The position numbers were made by a program, and so were the translations under genes. A stretch of 45,337 nt of DNA from Candidatus Nitrosopumilus sp. Its GTDB lineage: Archaea; Thermoproteota; Nitrososphaeria; Nitrososphaerales; Nitrosopumilaceae. Location: the NCBI GenBank assembly GCA_008080815.1, contig VMDM01000006.1, positions 1-45,337 on the forward strand, read 5' to 3'. The notes below the pieces were generated by a model, which was not told the DNA's origin, did not search any database, and was given only the letters and a program-made list of their open reading frames with translations. This document shows positions 1 through 7,609 of this stretch, in pieces (position 1 is the first letter of the stretch; each line of letters begins with the position of its first letter).

Positions 1-68
1 TTCAAAAAATGACTATTCAAAAAATGACTATTCAAAAAATGACTATTCAAAAAATGACTATTCAAAAT
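1..68 (+). repeat. 15-bp in-frame tandem repeat
   Basis: Four perfect head-to-tail copies of a 15-base unit (ttcaaaaaatgacta), then the first bases of a fifth that decays. The unit is a multiple of three and is read in frame as the pentapeptide SKNDY inside the partial gene below. The array runs off the left edge, so the copy number is a minimum. This is a coding minisatellite rather than a CRISPR array: there are no spacers. Confidence 0.9.
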
Positions 69-445
69 CGAAAGTCAAGAATGATAAATTTCTAAAAAAA
101 CAAGAGAAATTCCTCTCAAATGGTTCTGAAAAATTCTATTCAACCATTAAAGAAAAACTGTTTCAAATTCTAGGTGGAAAAATTTGTTCTAGTTGTGGTT
201 TTCGTGATGAAAGAGCTCTAGGCTTTAGTCATATTTACGATGATGCTATCTTTGATAATGTACGAAGGAGCGGTGCTGTTTCTTCTTGGGCAAAATATAT
301 CTCAGATCCAGAACTTGCTAGAAAAGAGCTAAATGTATTATGTCTAAATTGTAACGAAATTAGGCAACCAGTTTCAAAACCAACTAGATCAAATTCATCA
401 AACCCCAAAAAATATAACAAAAAAAGTAGATTTTTTCCTAGATAG
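2..445 (+). CDS. HNH-like zinc-finger nuclease-type protein, 5' end missing
   Basis: The reading frame is open from the window edge to a TAG at 443-445; the start lies outside. The visible 147 residues begin with four SKNDY repeats, continue through a lysine-rich linker, and then show a treble-clef HNH-like core: CSSCGF, about 12 residues later a histidine in LGFSHIYDD, and after a helical stretch VLCLNCNEI. In many HNH nucleases the last motif is CxNCH; here the final histidine position is Asn, so catalysis is uncertain while the four-Cys zinc site is intact. The basic C-terminus (SKPTRSNSSNPKK) suggests nucleic-acid binding. The family call is inference from motif spacing. The repeat-rich N-terminus is probably disordered. 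Confidence 0.6.
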   Translation, partial: SKNDYSKNDYSKNDYSKNDYSKSKVKNDKFLKKQEKFLSNGSEKFYSTIKEKLFQILGGKICSSCGFRDERALGFSHIYDDAIFDNVRRSGAVSSWAKYISDPELARKELNVLCLNCNEIRQPVSKPTRSNSSNPKKYNKKSRFFPR

Positions 446-494
446 AAATCTGAAAATTTATTAACACATCAATAACTAAATTTTTTAGAATAAA

Positions 495-578
495 ATGAAT
501 GGCGACAGTAAAGCAATGGGAATCGCAATGATTGCAATGGTTGGAATAGTAGCTCTTTATGCTGCATTTGGATGGTAA
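495..578 (+). CDS. 27-aa single-helix membrane peptide (candidate)
   Basis: ATG at 495 and TAA at 576-578. The product starts with a short polar end (MNGDSKAMG) followed by one hydrophobic helix (IAMIAMVGIVALYAAFGW). The stop abuts the stop of the convergent gene at 579 with no spacer, the same tight packing seen at other convergent pairs here. An A/T box (tttattaac, about 457-465) lies upstream at a plausible but not ideal distance. No family is recognised. The support is composition and packing only. Confidence 0.45.
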   Translation: MNGDSKAMGIAMIAMVGIVALYAAFGW

Positions 579-860
579 TCAGCCTTTAACAATTTCAACT
601 TGTTTATCGATTATCTTTGTAGATAATATTTTATGGTCTTTATCTAATATTGATTGAACAAAATCTGCAAATTTTTCTACATTTTGAGAATTTTCTAACA
701 ATATACTGTGAGCCGACTTGTCTTTCACGGAAATAACTAGTTCATTTTCTACAATGTTTAGAATACCTGTAATGAAAGTTTCATTACCTTCTTTAACAAA
801 AATTAAACTCGATAGCTTCTGGGCTTCATATTTATCATCACATGATATTATTACTTTCAT
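579..860 (-). CDS. conserved-looking 93-aa protein downstream of trpS
   Basis: Small soluble protein whose start overlaps the trpS stop by four bases (ATGA type), so it is probably cotranscribed and translationally coupled. Secondary structure looks like beta-alpha-beta-beta-alpha. Its size and pattern, including a strand ENELVISVKD followed by a helix with ENSQNVEKFADFVQSI, faintly recall Pcc1, the small KEOPS subunit. The diagnostic Pcc1 residues are not clearly present, so the function is left open. A profile search against the Pcc1/CTAG family would decide. Confidence 0.7.
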   Translation of the reverse strand: MKVIISCDDKYEAQKLSSLIFVKEGNETFITGILNIVENELVISVKDKSAHSILLENSQNVEKFADFVQSILDKDHKILSTKIIDKQVEIVKG

Positions 861-1969
861 TTATTTTCCAACAAAAATGCATCAATTTGGTCTTTAGCCT
901 TTTCTCTTTTCTCTTGGTGAATTGCAAGAAATTGATTAATTTTTTCAATTAAAATTGCTTTTAGTTCTCCAGAAAGTAATTTTCCAGACCTGTATTCTTC
1001 ATAAATCGTTTTAAGTTTACTATCATCTGGTTCAAAAAATATTCTAAGATACTGATATGATACATCAATATCGGGATTTCCACCGAGTTTTCTATGTTGT
1101 TCTAAATCTGGTTGACCACCAGAAAAAGCATATTTGTTAATCTTCTTTTTAACTACATTTGGAGCATCAGTTGTATAGATAGTACCATTTTCATCTGATG
1201 CTGACATTTTTCCACCAGGACCTTCTAAGGCTGGAATCATTATATTGTGAACTAATGCCGGTTTTTCTTTACCAATTTTGGGAGCGATATCTCTAGTTAA
1301 TCTAAAATGAGGATCTTGATCAACTCCTAAAGGAATCAATACTGGTTTATCTTCAATAAAACACGGTGCTGATTGTAAAGATGTGTAGAAAATCATTCCT
1401 AAATTAGTTTCATTTGTAAAACCAAAAGTAGCTTTTGTATTTGAAAAATTAATTTTTTTTGCAACTTGAGCTGCAATTGGATATAATGTTTGAATATTTC
1501 TAGTATTGATAATAATTTTTGTTTTCTTTGGATCAAAACCCAATGCAATGAAATCTAAAGCATTTTCTAAAGCATATTTTTTTGTATCCTCTAATGTTAG
1601 ATTTGGTTTTGAGAAAAATTTTTCATCATCTGTTAATTGGAAATACAAATTTACATCAAATTTTTCTTGTAACCATTTAGTAAACACCCATGGAACAAGA
1701 TGACCGATGTGTGTGTTTCCAGAAGGTCCTCTTCCAGTATATAGGAAGAACTTCTTACCTTTTTCATAATCCTCTAAAACTCTGTTTAATTCTCTATGTG
1801 AGAAAAAAATTCCTCTTCTTAACATAAAATGTTCCTCACCCGTAATTTTTCGAATTTTTTCTAATAGCTCGGAATTAATTTTTTCAGTACCGAATTTTTT
1901 GATTAGTTTCTCATAATCGATTTCTCCTTCAACATGCCAAGGAGTAACGGTAAAATCATCCGCAGACAT
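857..1969 (-). CDS. trpS: tryptophanyl-tRNA synthetase
   Basis: Class I aminoacyl-tRNA synthetase that charges tRNA-Trp in the cytoplasm. The 370-residue length fits archaeal TrpRS. The Rossmann-fold HIGH signature is seen as THIGH at residues 86-90 in the context GPSGNTHIGHLVPW, and the second signature is KMSAS in GGKMSASDENGTIYT. The N-terminal MSADDFTVTPWHVEG stretch is typical of archaeal and eukaryotic TrpRS. The ATG lies 24 bases below the TTTAAA element shared with pheS on the other strand, so the transcript is probably leaderless. The downstream 93-aa gene overlaps it by four bases. The window also holds tRNA-Trp (9885-10038), though not next to it. Confidence 0.95.
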   Translation of the reverse strand: MSADDFTVTPWHVEGEIDYEKLIKKFGTEKINSELLEKIRKITGEEHFMLRRGIFFSHRELNRVLEDYEKGKKFFLYTGRGPSGNTHIGHLVPWVFTKWLQEKFDVNLYFQLTDDEKFFSKPNLTLEDTKKYALENALDFIALGFDPKKTKIIINTRNIQTLYPIAAQVAKKINFSNTKATFGFTNETNLGMIFYTSLQSAPCFIEDKPVLIPLGVDQDPHFRLTRDIAPKIGKEKPALVHNIMIPALEGPGGKMSASDENGTIYTTDAPNVVKKKINKYAFSGGQPDLEQHRKLGGNPDIDVSYQYLRIFFEPDDSKLKTIYEEYRSGKLLSGELKAILIEKINQFLAIHQEKREKAKDQIDAFLLENK

Positions 1970-1990
1970 TCATGTTTTCTTAGGTTAAGG

Positions 1991-1996
1991 TTTAAA
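1991..1996. promoter_or_regulatory. bidirectional TATA-like element between trpS and pheS
   Basis: TTTAAA is its own reverse complement, within ggtttaaaaagt. Its centre lies about 24-25 bases from the trpS ATG (minus strand) and about 26 bases from the pheS GTG (plus strand). The 50-base gap holds no other obvious A/T box and no Shine-Dalgarno sequence. One TFB/TBP site could therefore drive two leaderless divergent genes, both encoding aminoacyl-tRNA synthetases. Confidence 0.6.
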
Positions 1997-2019
1997 AAGT
2001 CTTTTTAGCACTTTTTCGT

Positions 2020-3408
2020 GTGTCTCAGGTATTACATGAAATTGAAAAAAAAATTATTTCATCATTGAAAATTAATGAAAACCAAACTCCTGAACAATTA
2101 GAGGAATCCACAAAACTATCATCTGATCAAATTCGCAGAGGAATCGAGTGGTTGAGACTCAAAGAAATTATCAATGTAAATGAAACCCAAAAAATTTTCT
2201 ATCGTTTAGGCAAAAATGGTCTTGAATCTCTAGAAAACGGTTTACCGGAAAAACGATTACTTCAATTATTATTTGATGGACCAAGAAATATTACCGATTT
2301 ACAAAAAGAACTAGGACCAGTTTTTGGTCCTTCAATTGGTTTAGCACGAAAAAATAACTGGATTGAGACCAATAATAATGAAATATCATTAAAAAACAAA
2401 CCTGACAAAATTCCCGGTGAAAAAACTATTGAAATAATTCAAAAAGAAAAAACTTCAATTGATGTTCTAGATAAAACTGAAATTGAATATTTACAAAAAA
2501 GACCCGACTTTCTTGAAGAGGAAATTGAAAAAATTAAAGAAATTAGTTTATCTGAATCCTCTAAGAATATCCAAGTCTCTGAATTGCCAGTTGGAATTGA
2601 TGTGGAGGCAAAAGTTCCACAGACCTTTATGGGAAGAACTCATCCATTAAAAGATACAATTGATGAAATTCGAGAAATTTTTGTCACACTAGGCTTTTCT
2701 GAAATTATTGGTAACATGACTCAATCAAGCTTTTGGAATTTTGATGCATTGTTTACCCCACAAGACCACCCAGCAAGAGAAATGCAAGATACATTCTACT
2801 TAGATGGAATTTTATCTAAAAAAATTGCAACTCCTGAGCAAATTAAAAAAGTTTCAGCTTCTCATAAAAATAATTGGAAATATTCATGGGATATTCGGGA
2901 ATCTCAAAAAATGGTTTTACGAACTCATACAACTTGTGTTACCATTAAACATCTAGCAGAAACAAAACCTGATGAAGCAAGATTTTTCTCTCTTGGGAGA
3001 GTTTTTAGAAATGAAAAAGTTAGTTACAAACATTTAGTAGAATTTAATCAAATTGAAGGTGTTGTAATTGGCAAAGATGCAACATTAAGGAATCTTATGG
3101 GTATTCAAAGAGAATTCTACAAAAGAATTGGAATTACAAAAATTAAATTCTGGCCGACATTTTTCCCTTACACTGAACCATCCCTGCAAACTATGGTCTA
3201 TAATGATAGACTAGGAAAATGGGTAGAATTATTTGGAATGGGAATTTTCCGTCCAGAGGTAACAAAACCATTGGGAATTACCAAACCAGTTCTTGCATGG
3301 GGTGGAGGAATAGAAAGAATTGCAATGCTCAAATATGGATTAGATGATGTCAGAGAATTCTATAACAACAACTTAGATTGGTTGAGGAATGTGCCAAAAT
3401 GCCAGTAG
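2020..3408 (+). CDS. pheS: phenylalanyl-tRNA synthetase alpha subunit
   Basis: Catalytic alpha chain of the heterotetrameric class II PheRS. The 462-residue protein carries an N-terminal winged-helix region (about residues 5-100) as in archaeal and eukaryotic PheS. The class II core includes MGRTHPL (motif 1 approach), the aromatic HTTCVTIKHLA segment, the motif 2 arginine in FFSLGRVFRNE, and motif 3 in WGGGIERIAML. The GTG start lies about 26 bases below the shared TTTAAA box. pheT overlaps its 3' end by ten bases, so the two subunits come from one message. Confidence 0.95.
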   Translation: MSQVLHEIEKKIISSLKINENQTPEQLEESTKLSSDQIRRGIEWLRLKEIINVNETQKIFYRLGKNGLESLENGLPEKRLLQLLFDGPRNITDLQKELGPVFGPSIGLARKNNWIETNNNEISLKNKPDKIPGEKTIEIIQKEKTSIDVLDKTEIEYLQKRPDFLEEEIEKIKEISLSESSKNIQVSELPVGIDVEAKVPQTFMGRTHPLKDTIDEIREIFVTLGFSEIIGNMTQSSFWNFDALFTPQDHPAREMQDTFYLDGILSKKIATPEQIKKVSASHKNNWKYSWDIRESQKMVLRTHTTCVTIKHLAETKPDEARFFSLGRVFRNEKVSYKHLVEFNQIEGVVIGKDATLRNLMGIQREFYKRIGITKIKFWPTFFPYTEPSLQTMVYNDRLGKWVELFGMGIFRPEVTKPLGITKPVLAWGGGIERIAMLKYGLDDVREFYNNNLDWLRNVPKCQ

Positions 3409-5033
3409 TTGAATTATCCTTCAAAAATCTTCAGAAATTAATTGGTAAAGTTTCTAAAAAACAACTTTCCGATAATTTACCATTTTTAGGATTGGATATT
3501 GAATCTGAAGAAAATGATTCTATACGAATTGAATATAGTCCAAATCGTCCAGATTTCTCAACTGATTTTGGAATTGCATTAGGTATGCAGGGCTTATTAG
3601 GAATTAAAACAGGAATTTTAAAATTAAAAATTACAAATTCTAAAAACTATTCAATAACTGTAAAAAATGATGTTTCCAAAGTACGACCTTTTGTAACAGG
3701 AATTATTGCAAAAGGCGGTAAGATAGATGATCAAATAATTAAACAATTTATGGCAATGCAGGAAGATCTTCATTTTGGAATTGGTAGACAAAGAAAAAAA
3801 TCTTCTATTGGAATACATGACTTAGATAAAATTCAATTTCCATTAATTTACACCACTACATCTAGAACGCATAAATTCATTCCACTAAATGCAAAATCAG
3901 AGAGCTCAATAACTCAAATTTTAGAATCCACCCAAGTTGGAAAAGATTATGGACATTTACTAGCAAATTCACAAAAAGTTCCAATAATTTTAGATTCTAA
4001 TAATCAAACTGTATCATTTCCTCCTATCATAAATGGCTCGATAACAACAGTCCTACCAAAAACAAAAAATCTTTTTGTTGAAGTTACTGGAATTAATAAA
4101 GAAGAAGCAGAAAATATGCTTGCAATTGTTGCAACCATTTTACAAAGCGCAGGTTTCTCATTAGAATCAATAAATATCTCTGGTGCAAAAAATTCATCTC
4201 CAAAATTTCTTGAAAGAAAAATCTTATTGGATCCATTACTAGTAAACCAAATTTTAGGACTAGATCTTAATACATCGAAAATCATTTCATGTCTGAAAAA
4301 ATGCCGGCTAGATGGTGTTCTTAAAGGAAAAAAAATTCAGTGCACAATACCCGCATATCGTTTTGATATATTTGGTGAAATGGATTTAGTAGAAGAAGTT
4401 GCACTAGGATATGGAATTCAAAATTTAACTCCAACTTTAACTCCATCCCAAACAATTGGACAAACAAATTTAATTTCTGAAAAAATTAAGCTCTTGACAA
4501 ATTCCATGGTTGGATTCGGATTTATTGAAGCACTTAATTCCAGTCTTACAAGTAAAAGAATTCTTTATGACAATTCAAATAGAATTGATTCATTATCACT
4601 ATCTGTCTTAGATTCAAAAAGTTTGGAACATACGATCCTACGCGATTCTATATTGCCACAATTAATTGAAAATTTATCCAGAAATATCCATGAACCATAT
4701 CCACAAAAAATATTTGAAACTGGAACTGTCTTCTTGTCTAGAAAAGAGATTGATGAAGAATTCAATTTTGCAGGAATTGTTGCCCATCAAGATGCAAATT
4801 ATTCTGAAATGAAGTCTATTTTACAGTCAGCTCTAAAAACCTCTTTTGATTTAGATATTGAAACCAAAACCAATTCAGAACCACTCTTTGAAGATGGCTA
4901 CTGTGCAAATATCACAATAAAAAATAATTCTGTTGGATTGATTGGAAAAATTAATTCAAAAGTATTAGAGAATTATAAAATTCGTGTTCCAGTAATGGGT
5001 TTTGAAATTTCACTATCTAATTCAATCCTTTAA
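3399..5033 (+). CDS. pheT: phenylalanyl-tRNA synthetase beta subunit
   Basis: Beta chain of PheRS in its archaeal short form (544 residues), with the B3/B4 editing region and B5 domain (LVEEVALGYGIQNLTP) followed by a catalytic-like B6/B7 module. I chose the ATG at 3399 because the protein then starts MPVVELSFKNLQ, as family members do. An in-frame GTG at 3378 would add seven residues lying inside pheS. The ten-base overlap with pheS implies coupled translation. The convergent gene at 5022-5258 overlaps its stop. Confidence 0.94.
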   Translation: MPVVELSFKNLQKLIGKVSKKQLSDNLPFLGLDIESEENDSIRIEYSPNRPDFSTDFGIALGMQGLLGIKTGILKLKITNSKNYSITVKNDVSKVRPFVTGIIAKGGKIDDQIIKQFMAMQEDLHFGIGRQRKKSSIGIHDLDKIQFPLIYTTTSRTHKFIPLNAKSESSITQILESTQVGKDYGHLLANSQKVPIILDSNNQTVSFPPIINGSITTVLPKTKNLFVEVTGINKEEAENMLAIVATILQSAGFSLESINISGAKNSSPKFLERKILLDPLLVNQILGLDLNTSKIISCLKKCRLDGVLKGKKIQCTIPAYRFDIFGEMDLVEEVALGYGIQNLTPTLTPSQTIGQTNLISEKIKLLTNSMVGFGFIEALNSSLTSKRILYDNSNRIDSLSLSVLDSKSLEHTILRDSILPQLIENLSRNIHEPYPQKIFETGTVFLSRKEIDEEFNFAGIVAHQDANYSEMKSILQSALKTSFDLDIETKTNSEPLFEDGYCANITIKNNSVGLIGKINSKVLENYKIRVPVMGFEISLSNSIL

Positions 5034-5258
5034 TTTTTTAAATATTGAAATTATTGTCATACTAATTCCTGATATTAATAAAATATTTCCAATCAGAAAT
5101 TCAATTTGCATTTTAAAAAGAATCTCTTTTTCCTCAGATGTTAATGAATAATCATTCTCTAATAATTGTAATTGTGAATAATCAAAAATCACAACAAACA
5201 AACCTATGATGAGTATAATAATTCCTATAAAAAATAATCTTGTATCTTTAATTTCCAA
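5022..5258 (-). CDS. small two-helix membrane protein
   Basis: 78 residues with two hydrophobic helices, LFFIGIIILIIGLFVVIF near the N-terminus and FLIGNILLISGISMTIISIF near the C-terminus, joined by a polar loop, with a Lys-rich tail (KKLKD). No family recognised. Its end overlaps the end of pheT by 12 bases on the opposite strand. Confidence 0.65.
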   Translation of the reverse strand: MEIKDTRLFFIGIIILIIGLFVVIFDYSQLQLLENDYSLTSEEKEILFKMQIEFLIGNILLISGISMTIISIFKKLKD

Positions 5259-5341
5259 TATTTTTTAATTAATTTAATTAAATATTATTTTATTTCACTT
5301 TTCTCATCAATGGTTTTTAGTAAGTTCTATCAATCAATTTT

Positions 5342-5503
5342 GCCCAACGAGCAGGCATGCAGACGGATTAGGATGAGTTGATCGTAACGATACCCATGAT
5401 TTCTAATTCACCCAGGTGTGCTACATAATGGGCAGCCCCGGTTTCAGAACCCAAGGAGGTTAAGGCTAAAATACCAATGAACTTGCGCGAGTCAGAACCG
5501 GGG
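5342..5503 (+). ncRNA. candidate structured non-coding RNA, class not recognised
   Basis: A gene-free gap (5259-5549) contains about 160 bases visibly richer in G and C than anything around it. Two folded domains can be drawn by hand. Domain 1 closes with 5342-5346/5429-5433 (gccca/tgggc) and continues with 5350-5353/5419-5422, 5365-5371/5403-5409, 5373-5375/5395-5397 and a terminal atcg-taa-cgat hairpin (5381-5391). Domain 2 closes with a nine-pair helix, 5436-5444/5495-5503 (ccccggttt/gaaccgggg), holding two small hairpins (5448-5461 and 5481-5492). I could not match RNase P RNA, SRP RNA, 5S rRNA or tRNA. The strand is uncertain; plus is preferred from a weak TATA-like tttttag near 5313-5319. 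It lies just upstream of the EVE gene, so a leader role is also possible. Confidence 0.55.
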
Positions 5504-5549
5504 AACAATTTTACAAAAAAATAAAACATACTATCTTTGAAAATATTTA

Positions 5550-5969
5550 ATGACAAATTTCTGGCTTGCAAAACAGGAACCCAGTGGTCCAAGAGGATAT
5601 AATTTTGAACAATTAAAAAAAGATAAAACAACTGTTTGGGACGGAGTTCACAATAATTTAGCTCTAAAACATATGAAAGAAATGAAACCTAAGGATCAAG
5701 TGTTTTTTTACCATACTGGAGATGAAAGACAGGCAGTAGGAATAATGGAAATTACTTCCAAACCTTATCCAAACCCAAAAGAAGATAATCCTAGATTCAT
5801 AGTTGTTGATGTCAAATACAAAAAACATCTCAAAAGAGCAGTTACTTTAGATGAAATAAAAGATAATAAGAAATTCGAAAATTGGGAATTAGTGCGAATT
5901 TCTAGATTGTCTGTTATGCCTGTTCCAAAAACAATTTGGGATGAAATTTTAAAGCTTTCTCAAACCTAA
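5550..5969 (+). CDS. EVE-domain protein
   Basis: A 139-residue protein consisting of one EVE domain, the PUA-related fold that binds modified bases in DNA or RNA (the thymocyte nuclear protein 1 family). Signature segments are WLAKQEPSGPRGYNF at the N-terminus, VFFYHTGDERQAVGIMEI in the middle and the closing LVRISRLSVMPVP. No fused effector domain is present. In archaea such proteins may read tRNA or rRNA modifications; in bacteria some accompany restriction systems. Nothing here decides between these. It follows the structured RNA candidate by about 45 bases. Confidence 0.88.
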   Translation: MTNFWLAKQEPSGPRGYNFEQLKKDKTTVWDGVHNNLALKHMKEMKPKDQVFFYHTGDERQAVGIMEITSKPYPNPKEDNPRFIVVDVKYKKHLKRAVTLDEIKDNKKFENWELVRISRLSVMPVPKTIWDEILKLSQT

Positions 5970-6012
5970 AACAAATCGTTTTATTGATATAGTCGTACAG
6001 CTTAATTGAATT

Positions 6013-6252
6013 ATGGCAACAGCTTATGTTCTAATAAACTGTGAACTAGGTTCTGAAGAAGCAATCATTTCGCAACTAAAGGGCTTAGAAGGTGTGAGAG
6101 AAGTTCATGGAACTTTCGGCGCTTATGATATTTTGGCCAAAATCGAATCCGATACAGTCGAAAAACTAAGAGAGACAATCACTTGGAAGATTAGAAAAAT
6201 CGAAAAAATTCGTTCTACTTTGACCCTTATGGGTATTGAAGGCCAATCATAA
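6013..6252 (+). CDS. stand-alone Lrp/AsnC-type RAM (ligand-binding) domain protein
   Basis: 79 residues matching only the C-terminal effector domain of Lrp/AsnC regulators: a beta-alpha-beta unit (AYVLINCELGSEEAIISQL), the turn VREVHGTFGAYDILAKI and the closing strand IRSTLTLM. There is no helix-turn-helix. Such single-domain proteins are common in Nitrososphaerota and may co-assemble with full-length Lrp proteins or act as amino-acid sensors. An A/T box (ttattgata, near 5981-5989) lies about 28 bases upstream. Confidence 0.88.
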   Translation: MATAYVLINCELGSEEAIISQLKGLEGVREVHGTFGAYDILAKIESDTVEKLRETITWKIRKIEKIRSTLTLMGIEGQS

Positions 6253-6270
6253 ACCTCCTTTTTTCTTGAA

Positions 6271-6840
6271 ATGATTCTACATTTTATTTTTCTTAAAAAA
6301 GAAGAAGAAAGTGATAAACGTCAATTTGAATTTGAATATATTCAAAAAATGGCACAATTTTTTAAAATTTGGATTAAAGAAAAATTTGACAGAGATTATG
6401 AAGTTCAATGCGATGAGATGGTTGTCAAACCATCCAATCTTTTTAGACGAATAGATACTCACACTCTAATCCGAGATCATGAAGCACGTGGAAAAGATGT
6501 CTATCATTTTTACTTGGCAAATTTTAGACCATTGTGGACAGATTGCACCTGTGAGGGATATTACGCAGAAAATTTTGGCATGATTACTTGGCAATCATTA
6601 AAAGATTCTGATGATTCACTTTTTCTAGCAGAAAAAAACTGTACAACTGTATCTCATGAAATTTTACATGAGATGTTAAGACTGGCTGGAAGAAAAAAAC
6701 ATCATCAAGAAGTTCATGAACTATGGACAAAACACCTCTTTAATCAATTGGAATTTGAACAATATGATGAGAATTTTAAATTAACTAACCAAAAACCAAT
6801 GTTCTTAACTGTGGATACTAAAGAACTTAAAAATGATTAA
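6271..6840 (+). CDS. zincin-like protein with an HEILH motif
   Basis: 189 residues of unrecognised family. The clearest feature is VSHEILHEMLRLAGRKKHH about two thirds along: HEILH fits the HExxH zinc-binding and catalytic pattern of zincin metallopeptidases. A glycine and a His pair follow, but the spacing does not match the metzincin HExxHxxGxxH rule. A cysteine pair occurs at DCTCEGYY, just ahead of the motif. No signal peptide is evident, so a cytoplasmic protein is likely. It starts 18 bases after the RAM-domain gene and may share its transcript. The peptidase role is inference from one motif. Confidence 0.65.
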   Translation: MILHFIFLKKEEESDKRQFEFEYIQKMAQFFKIWIKEKFDRDYEVQCDEMVVKPSNLFRRIDTHTLIRDHEARGKDVYHFYLANFRPLWTDCTCEGYYAENFGMITWQSLKDSDDSLFLAEKNCTTVSHEILHEMLRLAGRKKHHQEVHELWTKHLFNQLEFEQYDENFKLTNQKPMFLTVDTKELKND

Positions 6841-7481
6841 CATTTTGTGACCGAATAAATGTTGTTTTCAAAATTTGCTGTTTTAAAATCTAATTTATTT
6901 TCTGGATCATTATCATTTCTTACTTTACTCATTTCTTCTAATAATACTAGAGATTCACCTCTGAATCCAACTGATGAGCCGTAAATTGCATCAGCAAGCA
7001 TTGTACCCTGTTCTCCTTTTTTGATATCGTCTACCATCTCAAAAAATTTCTCTGTGTCTTTTTTATTTACGGGATTACCAGTAGCCTTGTTTGTTGCTAC
7101 TGCAATATACATTCCATTATTTTTGACTGCAACCTGAATTTTATGATTTTTACCTGTTGCGCCAGGAATTGCTTCATTAACTAATACCTCACATTTGTGA
7201 TACATGCTAGAAACATATGCATAAAATCTGTATTGTGCAAATTTTCCTACATCATCTTCCTCACAATTTACAAATACTTTGTGGAGTAATTCTAATGCGT
7301 CATCATTCATACTTTGTAATCTGTCATCAATTCGACCTCTTTCAAGTAAATCTGATTTACATTCTTTTGCTATCATTGCTAAAATAAAATCTGGTAAATT
7401 ATAATTTTTTAATGCAGCAACATAAGCTCCTGCTTGTGACATTCCAAATTTTGGAAATCCTTTATTGACCAAAAACCTCAC
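6837..7481 (-). CDS. unknown 214-aa protein
   Basis: Starts with GTG at 7481; an ATG three bases upstream of it is followed by a stop two codons later, so it cannot be used. The first half is helical (QAGAYVAALKNYNLPDFILAM). The second half alternates strands and helices (HKIQVAVKNNGMYIAVATNK), vaguely like restriction-nuclease folds but without a visible catalytic triad. It overlaps the end of the zincin-like gene by four bases, convergently. Its promoter region is shared with aconitase and contains a palindrome. Confidence 0.7.
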   Translation of the reverse strand: MRFLVNKGFPKFGMSQAGAYVAALKNYNLPDFILAMIAKECKSDLLERGRIDDRLQSMNDDALELLHKVFVNCEEDDVGKFAQYRFYAYVSSMYHKCEVLVNEAIPGATGKNHKIQVAVKNNGMYIAVATNKATGNPVNKKDTEKFFEMVDDIKKGEQGTMLADAIYGSSVGFRGESLVLLEEMSKVRNDNDPENKLDFKTANFENNIYSVTKC

Positions 7482-7498
7482 TCCATGAAATTAAGTAA

Positions 7499-7520
7499 AA
7501 CATTGACAATGTTATATAAA
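7499..7520. promoter_or_regulatory. palindrome next to a TATA box between the 214-aa gene and aconitase
   Basis: aacattg-a-caatgtt (7499-7513) is a perfect 7+1+7 inverted repeat directly abutting the A/T box tatataaa (7513-7520). Toward aconitase the palindrome sits in the TFB-recognition (BRE) position. Toward the minus-strand gene it sits between the TATA box and the start. Either place suits a dimeric regulator. Binding is inferred. Confidence 0.45.
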
Positions 7521-7609
7521 GTGGCTTTTGGCTTATAATTGTTAAGAATTTTCTTTAATTTTTGATTTTTTATGATAATAATAAATTCGGGCAAATTTTC
7601 AATTATACT

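Noticed and set aside
1-68. CRISPR array
   Set aside because: The copies are directly adjacent with no spacers and stay in one reading frame.
5342-5503. RNase P RNA or SRP RNA
   Set aside because: The conserved RNase P core segments and the SRP helix 8 GGAA/GCAGC motif were not found on either strand, and the length is short for both.
5410-5505. 5S rRNA in the GC-rich island
   Set aside because: Short strings such as TTC-GAACCC, GTTAAG and TGCGCGAG recall archaeal 5S rRNA, but the spacing is wrong, helix I cannot be formed and the nine-pair closing helix has no place in 5S.
5368-5631. 87-residue minus-strand reading frame over the GC-rich island
   Set aside because: It runs antisense into the EVE gene, has no family resemblance, and its G/C-rich part is better explained by base-paired RNA.
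7562-7609. N-terminal extension of aconitase from the TTG at 7562
   Set aside because: The 16 added residues are Asn/Phe/Tyr-rich and unlike the family; GTG 7610 gives a standard length.
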